64,000 nt of DNA from Nitrospiraceae bacterium (GCA_919902505.1 CAKKRE010000009.1:28050-92049), one strand, 5' to 3'. Shown: positions 37,501 through 45,482, numbered from the stretch's first letter. Numbers and translations are program-made. The notes: generated from the letters alone by a model not told the origin.

Positions 37501-38065
37501 CGCCGCGAACGCTGAACTCGCCGGGAATTTCCACCACCGAGCCTTTCCGGTAGCCCAACCGCAACAGGCTGGAGACGAGCACTTCCCGCTCCAGGGAACC
37601 ATTCGGTTGAAATTGCAGAATCGCGTCGGTAAAGACCAGGGCCGGCAACACCCGCTGCGTCAAGGCCGGGATGGAGGTAAACAGAACCGTGCGTGCGGTG
37701 GTGCAGAGGCGGTTGAGCGTCTGCATGCGCCGGGCTACCAGATCGATGTGGGGGACCGTCGATTCGTAGGGCAGCGTTTCCCATTTTGGAAACAGCGCCA
37801 GGTCGTCTCCGGATTGTCCGCAGAGCGTTCTAAAAAACAGCGTGTCGCGATAGAGGCGTTCCGCCTCGTCATCGTTTTTGGCGACGATCAGCCAGGAACG
37901 GTCGGCCAGGGGCTGAGACGGCAGGCTGTGCGTGAGGAGCGCCAGGCCGAAGCCGGCGGTTGAGCCATGCAACCCCATGAGGCAGGCCTTGCCGGAGCCA
38001 CTGCGAAGGGCTTCTCGCGCAGGCGCGAGCCACTGGGTCAGATGTAAGGGGATCAGGGGAGGCAC
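34592..38065 (-). CDS. mfd: Transcription-repair coupling factor Mfd
   Basis: 1157 residues from GTG 38065, supported by AAGGA upstream. A longer frame to 38209 overlaps the neighbour. Order: UvrB-like N-terminal modules, the RNA-polymerase-interacting domain (GDYVVHMQYGIAKYQGLRRL), then a RecG-like SF2 motor with Walker A GDVGYGKTEVAMRAAFKAV, DEEQ box (IIDEEQWFGVKHKERL), LTATPIPRTLQMTM, and QLRGRVGRGGEQAYAYF, and the C-terminal autoinhibitory domain. It removes stalled RNA polymerase and recruits UvrA. Confidence 0.96.
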   Translation of the reverse strand: MPPLIPLHLTQWLAPAREALRSGSGKACLMGLHGSTAGFGLALLTHSLPSQPLADRSWLIVAKNDDEAERLYRDTLFFRTLCGQSGDDLALFPKWETLPYESTVPHIDLVARRMQTLNRLCTTARTVLFTSIPALTQRVLPALVFTDAILQFQPNGSLEREVLVSSLLRLGYRKGSVVEIPGEFSVRGGIVDIYSTAYADPLRVEFLGDTIESIRFFDPATQKSTDKIKQAWVLPARELIRPEDASDALAPLAADAEWHAPSVYGTMDSLLDYFPQPPVLVLDQPGTLKAHTEECWQAIEEGFLRHEDRTDPNPYPTPDNLYLTWDQILASTQGYATLALEPVTAPDASWDPVLTCPAQTPASVGLGQRGTAFSHTLEVLDRLREGGPVVLVARSQGQVGRLLALFGEHDRPAMEWKPSALSAGGAQKAPFSVLNGEVSAGFLSPDLRLVVLTEEELFAKGARHKPQPKSKAATFLSSLEDLNIGDYVVHMQYGIAKYQGLRRLSVQDFDSDFLVLEFAGTDKLYVPLDRLSQVQRYAGADAHVPRLDRLGGTSWAKTTARVKKDIEEMAHELVDLYANRELVHRTSYGKDSMLYHEFEAAFEYEETPDQRKAIEDIANDLASTKPMDRLVCGDVGYGKTEVAMRAAFKAVEENRQVAVLVPTTLLAHQHYDNFAERFAPFPTRVALLSRFQSPKDTKAIVKDTETGLVDVLIGTHRLLQKDVKFRNLGLVIIDEEQWFGVKHKERLKQLRTQVDVLTLTATPIPRTLQMTMASVRDLSIIDTPPSGRLAIRTQVIRFSEKAIREAILRELGRGGQTYFVHNRVETMERMGAWLQELVPEARIVMAHGQMDSKPLEAVMLKFFHQEADILIASAIIQSGIDVPTANTIIVNRADTFGLAQLYQLRGRVGRGGEQAYAYFLVPDEGTLSEDAQKRLTAIQQFTELGSGFRIAAADLEIRGAGNLLGKQQSGHIAAVGLDLYLQMVEQAVQRLKGQVVEEEPDPTLRLSVSAYIPEDYVADSHQRLSLYKRLSSCGQLGDLALMHGEIEDRYGHPPDPVERLFELMQIRLLAKQLRLSSVVEQPHAVVITFDPKATVSETAVQALMDRYKKRLRFLSPLSFELQIPHEDWSLVFPELNATLQTLHVCGTNNQGPRTAST

Positions 38066-38072
38066 AATATCC

Positions 38073-38555
38073 TTAGGCTGTCGTGGAGCGAATACGTTGC
38101 ACCAGGGTGGTCGTCGACACTCCGGGAACGAGCGGAATGGTCTGGACGCGTCCGCCGCGGGCCTCGACCGTATCCCGTCCCACAATCCGGTCGACGGACC
38201 AATCTCCACCTTTGACGAGAATATCCGGCTGGAGCGTTGCGATGAGGGCGCCGGGATCCGGTTCCGAAAAGGTCACCACATAGTCTACGCAGGCTAACGC
38301 AGCCAAAACCTCGGCTCGCTGGGCATCCGGCACAATGGGACGATCCGCGCCTTTGTTCAGGGCGCGCACGGACTCGTCGGAATTCACGCCGACCACCAGC
38401 GCATCACCCAGATTGCGGGCCGCTTGCAGATACCGGGTATGGCCGATGTGCATCAGGTCGAAGCAGCCGTTCGTGAAGACGATGCGATGTCCCTGCCGAC
38501 GGCGCACCTCCAGCAGTGAGGCGAGTTCCTTTCGCGTGGTGACTTTGATGTGCAT
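38073..38555 (-). CDS. rfaE2: D-glycero-beta-D-manno-heptose 1-phosphate adenylyltransferase
   Basis: 160 residues. FTNGCFDLMHIGHTRYLQAAR holds the HxGH nucleotidyltransferase motif, then VVGVNSDESVRALNKG and DILVKGGDWSVDRIVG. It matches the C-terminal half of HldE as a separate protein. It activates heptose for LPS core synthesis with GmhA (encoded 3.5 kb away on the same strand). It is 7 bp from mfd. Confidence 0.92.
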   Translation of the reverse strand: MHIKVTTRKELASLLEVRRRQGHRIVFTNGCFDLMHIGHTRYLQAARNLGDALVVGVNSDESVRALNKGADRPIVPDAQRAEVLAALACVDYVVTFSEPDPGALIATLQPDILVKGGDWSVDRIVGRDTVEARGGRVQTIPLVPGVSTTTLVQRIRSTTA

Positions 38556-38585
38556 CGTGGGTGCGCCGTAAAAAACTCATCTTAA

Positions 38586-38608
38586 CAGGATGTGGAAAAA
38601 GTCTGCCA
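38586..38608. repeat. Fragment of the palindromic repeat
   Basis: A 23-base stretch beginning CAGGATG and ending AAAAAGTCTGCCA matches the right end of the 124-bp element at 32397-32520, with three differences. Only one arm is present, between rfaE2 and dinB. It is a solo end or decay product. Confidence 0.5.
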
Positions 38609-38644
38609 CCAGGAATCAGCGACAGTCTCATTGCGCCCTGCTCG

Positions 38645-39838
38645 TCAGGATTTCGGGCGGCGTCCACGCTTCTTTACGCCTTCACCGCTCTGTGGAAGTC
38701 CTCCAAGGCGAACCACCCCCGCGCCGTGTCGCTCAATCAACCGGTCGAGGATCGCAACCGCATCGCGCTGTCGCCGGTCGAACAGGGGTTCAGGAGCCGG
38801 TACCAGATCCGATAGCCCGAGGCCCACCAGCCGATAGCGCGATTGCGACTGCAGCAGGTCGTGAAGGGCCAGGCGGATGTCCGGCCACATATCCGGATCG
38901 TAGTTCACCGGTGACGAGAATGTCCGTTGCCGCGTGGCGATGCGAAAGTGCGAATCCTTCAGCTTGACGGTGAACGACCCGGCTGCCAGCCCTTCCAGTC
39001 GGAGGTCGTGCGTCAACGTTTCGAGAAATCCGTGGACGATCGGTTCCAGTACGGCCGGATCGTTGGTGTCTTCGTCGAAGGTGGTTTCATGGCTCACGCT
39101 TTTGGCTTCGCGATCGGCCACCACGGGATCGGAGTCCTGGCCGCGCGCGAGGGCTTGGAACGCCGCCAGACGCGTGCCGAGCAGGCGGATAAGAGATTGT
39201 TCGAAACGAGGCGCGAGCAGATCACCGACGGTGTGAATGCCCAGACGCTCGATCGCTTCGGTAGATTTGGGACCCATACCGGGCAAGGAGCGAATCGGGA
39301 GCGGGGCGAGGAATGCTGACTCTGTGCCCGGTTCAATCACGGCGAGTCCGTCGGGTTTATGCGCATCGGCGGCGATCTTGGCGACGGTCTTGCCGGACGC
39401 CAGGGCAACGGTGCAGGTCAAGCCTGTGAGGCGGGTGATGTCGGCTTTGAGCGCCTGCCCCAGCTCGCGCGGATCCGGATGACGCGTCTGTAGTCTGGTC
39501 GTATCCGCATAAAACTCATCGATACTTGTCCACTCAGTTTCCGGGAAAAACCGGTCGGTGATGTCCTGAAGCCGGCGGTGCAGACCTTGATACAACGGAC
39601 GGTCCGGCGGTACGAGAACGAGCTGAGGGCAGAGCCGCATCGCCTGAATGGTCGGCATCGCCGATCGCACCCCGAATCGACGGACCTCGTAACTCGCTGC
39701 AGCCACAATGCCGCGTGGCGGAGGCCCGCCGACGGCAACCGGTTTGCCTGCCAGCGACGGATCGGCCAGAACTGCGGCCGACGCAAACATGGCGTCAATA
39801 TCACCGAAGAGAATTTGTCGGGGCCATCGTCCGGACAT
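38645..39838 (-). CDS. dinB: DNA polymerase IV (Y-family)
   Basis: 397 residues from ATG 39838, which opens the palm with ILFGDIDAMFASAAVLADP (catalytic Asp). ASYEVRRFGVRSAMP, WTSIDEFYADTTRL with the D-E pair, TVALASGKTVAKIAADAHKPDGL, and the HhH motif LPGMGPKSTEAIERLGIHTVGDL follow, then the little-finger domain. There is no beta-clamp motif that I can see with confidence. The upstream extension of this frame lies inside the SprT-like gene and was rejected. Confidence 0.9.
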   Translation of the reverse strand: MSGRWPRQILFGDIDAMFASAAVLADPSLAGKPVAVGGPPPRGIVAAASYEVRRFGVRSAMPTIQAMRLCPQLVLVPPDRPLYQGLHRRLQDITDRFFPETEWTSIDEFYADTTRLQTRHPDPRELGQALKADITRLTGLTCTVALASGKTVAKIAADAHKPDGLAVIEPGTESAFLAPLPIRSLPGMGPKSTEAIERLGIHTVGDLLAPRFEQSLIRLLGTRLAAFQALARGQDSDPVVADREAKSVSHETTFDEDTNDPAVLEPIVHGFLETLTHDLRLEGLAAGSFTVKLKDSHFRIATRQRTFSSPVNYDPDMWPDIRLALHDLLQSQSRYRLVGLGLSDLVPAPEPLFDRRQRDAVAILDRLIERHGAGVVRLGGLPQSGEGVKKRGRRPKS

Positions 39839-39845
39839 GCATGGC

Positions 39846-40457
39846 CTACAGGGTGGTGAAGAACAAGCCGAGCTGAGAGCCAGCGGAAGGTGTGTGGGCC
39901 GGTTCCGCGGTGGCGGCGGGTGCGACGGCAGGAAGTTCGCGGAGCGGCCCCCGACAGGCGCCGCAGAAGTGGCGTCTCGGTTGGATGGTCCGGCGTTGTC
40001 GTCGATAGAGGCAGCCGCAGTGCTGGCAGCGCCAGGCATATTTGGCCAAGGCGGCCACTTCTTTTCCCAGCGAGTGATAGATCGTGATGCCCAGGCCGTC
40101 GCGATTCATCTGGTCCATCATGCGACGAAAATCGGTCCCGTGATTCGGGCGACGCTTCAAGATATCGTACTGCCATTGGTGAATCATTTCGTGCGCCAGG
40201 GTCATGACGGTTTCGTGGTCCGGCTCCGGGTGGTTGGGGTTGAGCAGCACCGCCGACAGTCTGATGCAACGCCGTCTGGTTGGTGCCTCGGTGGTACGCG
40301 CGAGTGGTTGTCGGGGTCCGATCCGGCAGACGAACATCCCCGCTGAGGAGGTCAGTCGGCGGCTCCATTCAATGGGAATCGGGGGTAAGGCGCCCTGAAA
40401 ATAGCGGCGGTTGAGATCGGTCCAGATTGTGAGCAGCGGTTCCGGAGAGGGTGACAT
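39846..40457 (-). CDS. SprT-like zinc metalloprotease-domain protein
   Basis: 203 residues. The metal motif MTLAHEMIHQWQYD (HExxH) follows an N-terminal DLNRRYFQGALPPI, and a C-terminal zinc ribbon has CQHCG and CGACRG. This is the SprT/Spartan arrangement, suggesting cleavage of DNA-bound proteins in repair. It is directly upstream of dinB (8 bp), which supports a DNA-damage role. The start is either ATG 40457 or GTG 40466. Confidence 0.8.
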   Translation of the reverse strand: MSPSPEPLLTIWTDLNRRYFQGALPPIPIEWSRRLTSSAGMFVCRIGPRQPLARTTEAPTRRRCIRLSAVLLNPNHPEPDHETVMTLAHEMIHQWQYDILKRRPNHGTDFRRMMDQMNRDGLGITIYHSLGKEVAALAKYAWRCQHCGCLYRRQRRTIQPRRHFCGACRGPLRELPAVAPAATAEPAHTPSAGSQLGLFFTTL

Positions 40458-40514
40458 GGCACTCACAACATGATCGTGATGTCGAACAGCCGAGCGACAG
40501 CTGAATGGCCAGAA

Positions 40515-41546
40515 TCAGCGGTCGGACAATGCTTCAATGACTGCGGCGGCCAACAGCGGCACCATGATCTCGTGATGGCCGGTTAAGGCGTATCCCTTGC
40601 CGCCTTTCTGGGTGGGACGACGCACGACATTGGTCATGGGGCGATAGTGCGTGAGGAAATCCATATTCACCGTCGTGATGTTCGTCAACGGATGGCCGAG
40701 GTTGCGTCCGAGCGAGACGGCTTTCAGGAAGACCTCCGGTAAGATCACGGCGGAACCCAGATTGAGGTAGACCCCGCCTTCCATGCCGGACACGACGGCA
40801 GCGAGTCGCCGAAAGTCCAGCAGCGACCCGGCTCCGATCGCGGCGCCGTCGGCTGACGGGTGCATATGGATGATGTCGGTTCCGATTGCTACGTGCACGG
40901 TGACGGGAAGGCCCAGCCGGAAGCCGGTGGCCAGCAAGCTGGTGGCGCGATGCGGAAATTGCTGTTTGTGTCGATGGATGTAATACCCGAGCGATTCGCC
41001 AAGTCCCTGGCCTTCTTTCATGCCCAGGGTAATGGCTTCATTCAACATGCGGCCGGTTTCTTCCGCCATGCCGAATCGGCCGGAGTCGATTTCGGCATCG
41101 ACCTCTTCGGAGGTATGCCCCATGAACGCCAGTTCAAAGTCATGGATGATGACCGCGCCGTTCATGGCCAGGGCGGTCACGATGCCGCGTTCCATCAGAT
41201 CCACGAGGAGCGGGCCGAGCCCGACCTTCACCACATGGGCGCCCATGCCGACGATCACCGGCCGGCCGTTGCGATGGGCCTTGGCAATGGCCTGCGCCAC
41301 TTCGCGTAGCGTCTTGACTGCCAGGATATCGGGGAGTGAGTCCAGAAACCGCGCGAACGATCGCCCCTTGGTCCAGACCTTGGCGAAGTTCGACACTTGC
41401 ACCTTGCTGTGACGGCGCTGGAGCGGATAGGTCTTCAGGCGCGACGCATCGATCGGCCGAATGATCGCGGGGGGCGGCGATGCTGCAGTGGGGCGCTTAC
41501 GCCGGGTTGGCAAGAACGTGATCCTCAATGAGTTCGCAGAGCACAT
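40515..41546 (-). CDS. Conserved protein, possibly deoxyhypusine-synthase-like fold
   Basis: 343 residues as the longest frame. The first 50 residues are Pro/Arg-rich and overlap gmhA, so a later start is likely (for example TTG 41513 or GTG near 41402). The core has Rossmann-like words: RPVIVGMGAHVVKVGLGPLLVDLMERG, TALAMNGAVIIHDFELAFMGHTSEEVD, TVHVAIGTDIIHMHPSADG and GVYLNLGSAVILPEVFLKAV. The NGA..HD.E pattern reminds me of deoxyhypusine synthase relatives, but I cannot assign a reaction. It is overlapped with gmhA, hence co-expressed with it. Confidence 0.6.
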   Translation of the reverse strand: MCSANSLRITFLPTRRKRPTAASPPPAIIRPIDASRLKTYPLQRRHSKVQVSNFAKVWTKGRSFARFLDSLPDILAVKTLREVAQAIAKAHRNGRPVIVGMGAHVVKVGLGPLLVDLMERGIVTALAMNGAVIIHDFELAFMGHTSEEVDAEIDSGRFGMAEETGRMLNEAITLGMKEGQGLGESLGYYIHRHKQQFPHRATSLLATGFRLGLPVTVHVAIGTDIIHMHPSADGAAIGAGSLLDFRRLAAVVSGMEGGVYLNLGSAVILPEVFLKAVSLGRNLGHPLTNITTVNMDFLTHYRPMTNVVRRPTQKGGKGYALTGHHEIMVPLLAAAVIEALSDR

Positions 41547-42075
41547 GGCCCAGCGTGATGTGACTTTCCTGAATACGGGCGGTCAGGGTGGAAGGGACGA
41601 CAAAGGCATAGTCCACCATGCCGGCCAACTTGCCGCCTGATCCGCCGGTCCAAGCGATTGTGGTGAGGCCTAGCGATGTGGCTGCCTCGACACCTTTCAG
41701 CACATTGGGGGAGTTGCCGCTGGTGCTGATCGCGATCGCCACATCTCCACGCTGCCCATGCGCTCGAACCTGACGGGCGAATAGCTCTTCGAAGCCGTAG
41801 TCGTTGGCGATGCAGGTGATGGCGGCAATGTCCGTAGCGAGGGCAATCGCCGGCAAGGGGGCACGTTCGCGCTTATAGCGGCCGACAAATTCAGCGGCGA
41901 TATGCGCGGCATCGGTGGAGCTGCCGCCGTTGCCGAAGAGCAGGACTTTATGCCCGGCCTGAAACGCGCGGCCGATGAGCTGCGCGACCTGCACGATCTT
42001 GTCGGCATGCTCCCGCGCGAACCGTCGTTTGATCTCGGCGCTGTCGTCGAAGGCCTTGATGGCGAAATCTTTCAT
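41497..42075 (-). CDS. gmhA: Phosphoheptose isomerase
   Basis: 192 residues, one SIS domain. LLFGNGGSSTDAAHIAAEFVGRY, LATDIAAITCIANDYGFEELFARQV, AIAISTSGNSPNVLKGVEAA, and the C-terminal QESHITLGHVLCELIED with zinc and catalytic residues define GmhA. It converts sedoheptulose 7-phosphate to heptose 7-phosphate for LPS. The downstream gene overlaps it by about 50 bases. Confidence 0.95.
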   Translation of the reverse strand: MKDFAIKAFDDSAEIKRRFAREHADKIVQVAQLIGRAFQAGHKVLLFGNGGSSTDAAHIAAEFVGRYKRERAPLPAIALATDIAAITCIANDYGFEELFARQVRAHGQRGDVAIAISTSGNSPNVLKGVEAATSLGLTTIAWTGGSGGKLAGMVDYAFVVPSTLTARIQESHITLGHVLCELIEDHVLANPA

Positions 42076-42129
42076 CGTCCGGAATTGTAGGGAAGCCCCG
42101 AGTCACTGTCAAACGACCGCAGACGTCTC

Positions 42130-43068
42130 TTACTTTCCCGGAGATGTGGGCGAAGACCGTTTCGTGATCATGTTCATTGCCAGCGTCAGCATCGACCCCA
42201 CGTCGGAGACGTTGGCAGGGAGCACGAGGGTGTTGCTGGCTTTGGCCAGTTCCCCGAACTTCGTGATGTACTGCTCGGCCACGCGCAGCTGCACGGCTTC
42301 GTAGCCGCCCGGAATTTGGGTGGATTCGGCGACTCTTCGGAGCCCGTCGGCCGTGGCGCTCGCGATGGCCAGGATGGCGGAGGCTGCGCCCTCGGCTTCG
42401 TTGATCTGCTGTTGCTTCTTGGCCTCGGAGGCTTTGATGACCTGCTGCTTCTCGCCTTCCGCCTGGTTGATGGCGGCGTCGCGTTCACCCTCGGAGGTCA
42501 GAATCACGGCGCGTTTTTCCCGTTCGGCCCGCATTTGTTTTTCCATTGCGGCCAGCACGTCTTTCGGCGGCGTGATGTTCTTGATCTCGTACCGCAGCAC
42601 CTTCACGCCCCAGGGTTCCGTGGCCTTGTCCAGCTCATTCACAACCTGGCTGTTGATATTGGTGCGCTCTTCGAAGGTGCGGTCGAGTTCGATTTTGCCG
42701 ATCTCGCTCCGGAGCGCGGTCTGAGCCAGCTGCGTGATCGCGAAGCGATAGTCGCTGATGCCGTAGGAGGCTCGCTGGGGGTCCAGCACCTTGGAATACA
42801 AAATGCCGTCGACGCCGACCTGCACGTTGTCGCGTGTGATGCAGATCTGTTCGGGAATATCGATGGCGGTTTCTTTCAGCGAGTGTTTGTACTGCACGCT
42901 GTCGAGGAACGGCCACAGGATGTGGAACCCCGCGCCGAGTGTCCGTGAGTACCGGCCCAGCCGCTCGACGACGTAGGCGCTCTGTTGCGGCACGACACGC
43001 GCGGTTTTCGAGATGACGAGCAGGACGAGGCCTGCAAGAAAAATGACAACCCAGAGTCCGCCTGGCAT
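42130..43068 (-). CDS. SPFH/band-7 (stomatin-like, QmcA) protein
   Basis: 312 residues from ATG 43068 with GGAGG eight bases upstream. ATG 43083 is an alternative. A single N-terminal membrane helix (about 4-22) precedes the band-7 domain: RVVPQQSAYVVERLGRYSRTLGAGFHILWPFLDSV, EKQMRAEREKRAVILTSEGERDAAINQAEGEKQQ, then an Ala/Glu-rich coiled coil. It is encoded next to nfeD, the usual partner. Such pairs form membrane microdomain scaffolds and regulate proteases. Confidence 0.9.
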   Translation of the reverse strand: MPGGLWVVIFLAGLVLLVISKTARVVPQQSAYVVERLGRYSRTLGAGFHILWPFLDSVQYKHSLKETAIDIPEQICITRDNVQVGVDGILYSKVLDPQRASYGISDYRFAITQLAQTALRSEIGKIELDRTFEERTNINSQVVNELDKATEPWGVKVLRYEIKNITPPKDVLAAMEKQMRAEREKRAVILTSEGERDAAINQAEGEKQQVIKASEAKKQQQINEAEGAASAILAIASATADGLRRVAESTQIPGGYEAVQLRVAEQYITKFGELAKASNTLVLPANVSDVGSMLTLAMNMITKRSSPTSPGK

Positions 43069-43095
43069 TCCGCTATCCTCCATGATGGTGCGACC

Positions 43096-43530
43096 TCATT
43101 CAGGTTTGATCCACAGGGTGATGCCGTCGACGCGCTCGACGCGGCTGCGTTGTCCTTTGAGCAGCGGCTTGTCGCCGGCGTTGTGCGCATTCCAGGTGCT
43201 GCCCCGGCATTCCGCCTTGCCCGTGGCGCCGGGAGGAAGGTCGTCCAGGACGATGGCGGTTTCGCCGCCCATGGTATCGACCGATGAGACGTTGCCCCGG
43301 TCGGCCGTCATGAGACGGCGGAGCGGGGGACGAAGGATGACGAGGGAGGCGACCGAGAAGACCGAAAACAGGAGCCAGGACATCCATTCACTGTGAATCA
43401 TGCCCAGGCCGACCAGCGCGCCGACAACCAGCGCCCCGATACCGAAGAACAACATGTAAAACCCGCCGGGTGTGACGATTTCGCTGCCGAGCAGAAACAG
43501 TCCCAGAAAGGCCCAGAGCCACCAGGTCAT
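43096..43530 (-). CDS. NfeD-like membrane protein (OB-fold)
   Basis: 144 residues with three or four N-terminal membrane helices (about 3-22, 27-48, 52-70) and a C-terminal OB-fold beta barrel (ETAIVLDDLPPG...ECRGSTWNA...GDKPLLKGQRSRVERVDGITLWIKPE). This is the short NfeD1b/YbbK form without the serine-protease domain. It is followed by the SPFH gene within 28 bp. Confidence 0.88.
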   Translation of the reverse strand: MTWWLWAFLGLFLLGSEIVTPGGFYMLFFGIGALVVGALVGLGMIHSEWMSWLLFSVFSVASLVILRPPLRRLMTADRGNVSSVDTMGGETAIVLDDLPPGATGKAECRGSTWNAHNAGDKPLLKGQRSRVERVDGITLWIKPE

Positions 43531-43635
43531 CGCACCTCCTCAGCCGCCACGGGCAGCGGGGTTGTCTCGTGATTCACGCGGAAGTCTATGCGTCTTTCCC
43601 GGGACCGTCAAGAACTGTGAGGAAAGCGTCGTTCG

Positions 43636-43664
43636 TTGAAGCAGCCGGAGTGCAGTGGTATAGT
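43636..43664 (+). promoter_or_regulatory. Predicted leaderless promoter of the CARF gene
   Basis: TTGAAG (43636-43641), a 17-bp spacer, then TATAGT (43659-43664), ending eight bases before the ATG at 43673. No ribosome site separates them. The geometry matches the xthA and murJ promoters. Confidence 0.55.
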
Positions 43665-43672
43665 CCGCGGTC

Positions 43673-44929
43673 ATGCCTGCGGATACTCCTGTCAAAGCGC
43701 TCATCCTCGCCTTCACCGACGCGCCGTCGCTCGCCGCGTATGTGATCAACCGGCTGCAGCCGGAATTGCTCTGCTTTTTCGTGCCGGAATCGGCGAAGAC
43801 GCTGGTCGAGGAGGCGGTGCAACCGCTCGTACAGCAGATGCCGAAGCGCTGGGACTGGGTGGTGACGCCCGATCCGGCCGATGTCATTGCCTGCCATCAG
43901 GCCCTGTCACGATCTATTCACGACCTCTTTCGAAATTGGGCCGTGCAGGTGGGCGAGGTGGTGGTCGATTTGACCGGAGCGACTCCCGCCATGGCCGCGG
44001 CGCTGGCGATGGTGAGCCAACCCTGGACGTCGCGAGTCATCAGTCTGGTCGATGCGGAGGGCCGCGAAGAGGGTGAGGCGATCGCGATCGGCGGGTTGGC
44101 CAAGTATTGGCTGCAAGGCAATCCCTGGGATGAGTCGGCGGTCGTGGTGCGCCGTGAGGCCAGCGACGCCTTTAATCATGGTTCATTCAGGGCCGCAGCC
44201 ACCCTGTTTCATACGCTGGAAGCTCGCGTGAGCGGGGGACAGAAACCCCTGTATCGTGCCTTGGGCGAATTGGCGTTGGGGTACGGGTTGTGGGAGCAGT
44301 TTCACTACCGCCAGGCATGGGACAAACTGAAGACCTCGTTGAAGGCGCTCGACATGGCCTCGCTCTGGGGAGGGCCGCCCGGGTTAAAGGCGCTCCTGCC
44401 GTTCATTAAAGCCAATAACGGATTTTTGGAAAAGCTGGTACTGGATCCCGCCGACGTGAAGGAAGGGGTAGTGCTCGATCTGCTGGCGCATGCCCATCGT
44501 CGCGCCCACGTGGACCACGACCATGAGCGGGCCATGGTGGCGCTCGTGCGCGCAATGGAAGCCTGCGCCCAGCGGCAACTGTTCAAACAATACAAGATCA
44601 AGACCTGGGATGTGCAGCCGGAGCAGTTGCCTGACGCGATGCGGGACACCTGCTGCACCTGTTACCTGGACGATGTGGACGGCAAGTACAAGCTGCCGTT
44701 GCCGAGCCAGTTCCGGGTATTGGCCGGTCTGGGCGATCAGATGGGACAGGCGTTTCTTCGTGATTGGCCCAAAATGAAACCGCTTTTCGACGCCGCCAAC
44801 CATGCGGTGCTGGGCCACGGATTTGAGGCGATCAAAGCCGAGCGCGTGCAGCAGCTGTCCGATGTGGTCATGAAACTCACGGGCGTGAGTGAGTCCTCGT
44901 TGCCGAAGTTCCCGAATCTGAACCTCTAA
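43673..44929 (+). CDS. Orphan CARF-domain protein, TIGR02710 (CRISPR-associated) type
   Basis: 418 residues. The N-terminal half has the Rossmann-like CARF pattern. ALILAFTDAPSLAAYVINRL opens the first strand-helix unit, and VVVDLTGATPAMAAALAMVS (residues 97-116) carries the DLTGxTxxM signature that contacts cyclic oligoadenylate in CARF and Csm6-like proteins. The middle is helical. The C-terminal ANHAVLGHGFEA (from residue 375) resembles the HEPN R-N-x-x-x-L-x-H-G RNase motif but has Ala375 where the catalytic Arg is expected, with His382 kept. No cas gene or CRISPR array lies in the window. It may be a cOA sensor without RNase activity. Confidence 0.75.
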   Translation: MPADTPVKALILAFTDAPSLAAYVINRLQPELLCFFVPESAKTLVEEAVQPLVQQMPKRWDWVVTPDPADVIACHQALSRSIHDLFRNWAVQVGEVVVDLTGATPAMAAALAMVSQPWTSRVISLVDAEGREEGEAIAIGGLAKYWLQGNPWDESAVVVRREASDAFNHGSFRAAATLFHTLEARVSGGQKPLYRALGELALGYGLWEQFHYRQAWDKLKTSLKALDMASLWGGPPGLKALLPFIKANNGFLEKLVLDPADVKEGVVLDLLAHAHRRAHVDHDHERAMVALVRAMEACAQRQLFKQYKIKTWDVQPEQLPDAMRDTCCTCYLDDVDGKYKLPLPSQFRVLAGLGDQMGQAFLRDWPKMKPLFDAANHAVLGHGFEAIKAERVQQLSDVVMKLTGVSESSLPKFPNLNL

Positions 44930-45041
44930 AGAGCATATGGCATATAGCCTATGGTTAAGAGGGGGGATATTGGGACCGTTAAGGGAACGGATGACTGCGC
45001 TGAACTGTCGCTGACTGAAGCTGAAAGGTTGAGCGCAAGAA

Positions 45042-45395
45042 GTGTCATTCAGGTTTGAAACGCTCAATATATGGAAGAAGGCAAAAAATTACGCTTCGAA
45101 AGTATATTTGGCGACGGCGAAATTCCCTCGTCACGAGGACTATGGATTGAGATCTCAGATGAACAGAGCCGTGAATTCCATTTGCCTCAATATTGCCGAA
45201 GGTTCGGCCAAGAGCTCTAAAAAGGCTTTTGACTATCATCTGGAAATTGCCCTAGGTTCGACGGTCGAAGTTGTGGCTGCGTCCTGTCTCGCTGCGGAGC
45301 AAGCATATATTGCCGACCTTGAACACAAGGCCTTGTACGATGAAGGGCAGAAGCTGGCAAAGAGCATCAACGCATTCCGGAACGCACTGGAGTGA
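45042..45395 (+). CDS. Four-helix-bundle protein (23S rRNA intervening-sequence type)
   Basis: 117 residues from GTG 45042. The family words are FETLNIWKKAKNYASKVY, LRSQMNRAVNSICLNIAEGSAKSSKKAF and AFDYHLEIALGSTVEVVAA. They form the S23/IVP four-helix bundle, also related to the DGR accessory protein Avd. The gene and its flanks are AT-richer than the surroundings and bordered by short repeated words on both sides, so it reads as a compact insert between the CARF gene and ybgC. The biochemical role of free-standing members is unknown. Confidence 0.85.
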   Translation: MSFRFETLNIWKKAKNYASKVYLATAKFPRHEDYGLRSQMNRAVNSICLNIAEGSAKSSKKAFDYHLEIALGSTVEVVAASCLAAEQAYIADLEHKALYDEGQKLAKSINAFRNALE

Positions 45396-45422
45396 AGAGA
45401 GCGTTTTTGCGATAAGGCATTT

Positions 45423-45482
45423 GCCATTCGCTCCGGTTATTCCGGCCATACGCCATAAGCTCTTGTCTACGCCATTCGCTCC
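45423..45482. repeat. Short direct repeats flanking the four-helix-bundle gene
   Basis: The 12-base word GCCATTCGCTCC occurs at 45423-45434 and again at 45471-45482, with related GCCATACGCC between them. The second copy ends one base before the ybgC ATG. Upstream of the gene (44934-44962) are related GCATATGG/CATATAG/CCTATGG words. Such degenerate repeats often surround S23-type genes. Confidence 0.6.

Noticed and set aside
43530..45042. CRISPR array or cas operon near the CARF gene
   Set aside because: I looked for regularly spaced direct repeats on both sides and found none, and no neighbour resembles a Cas protein.
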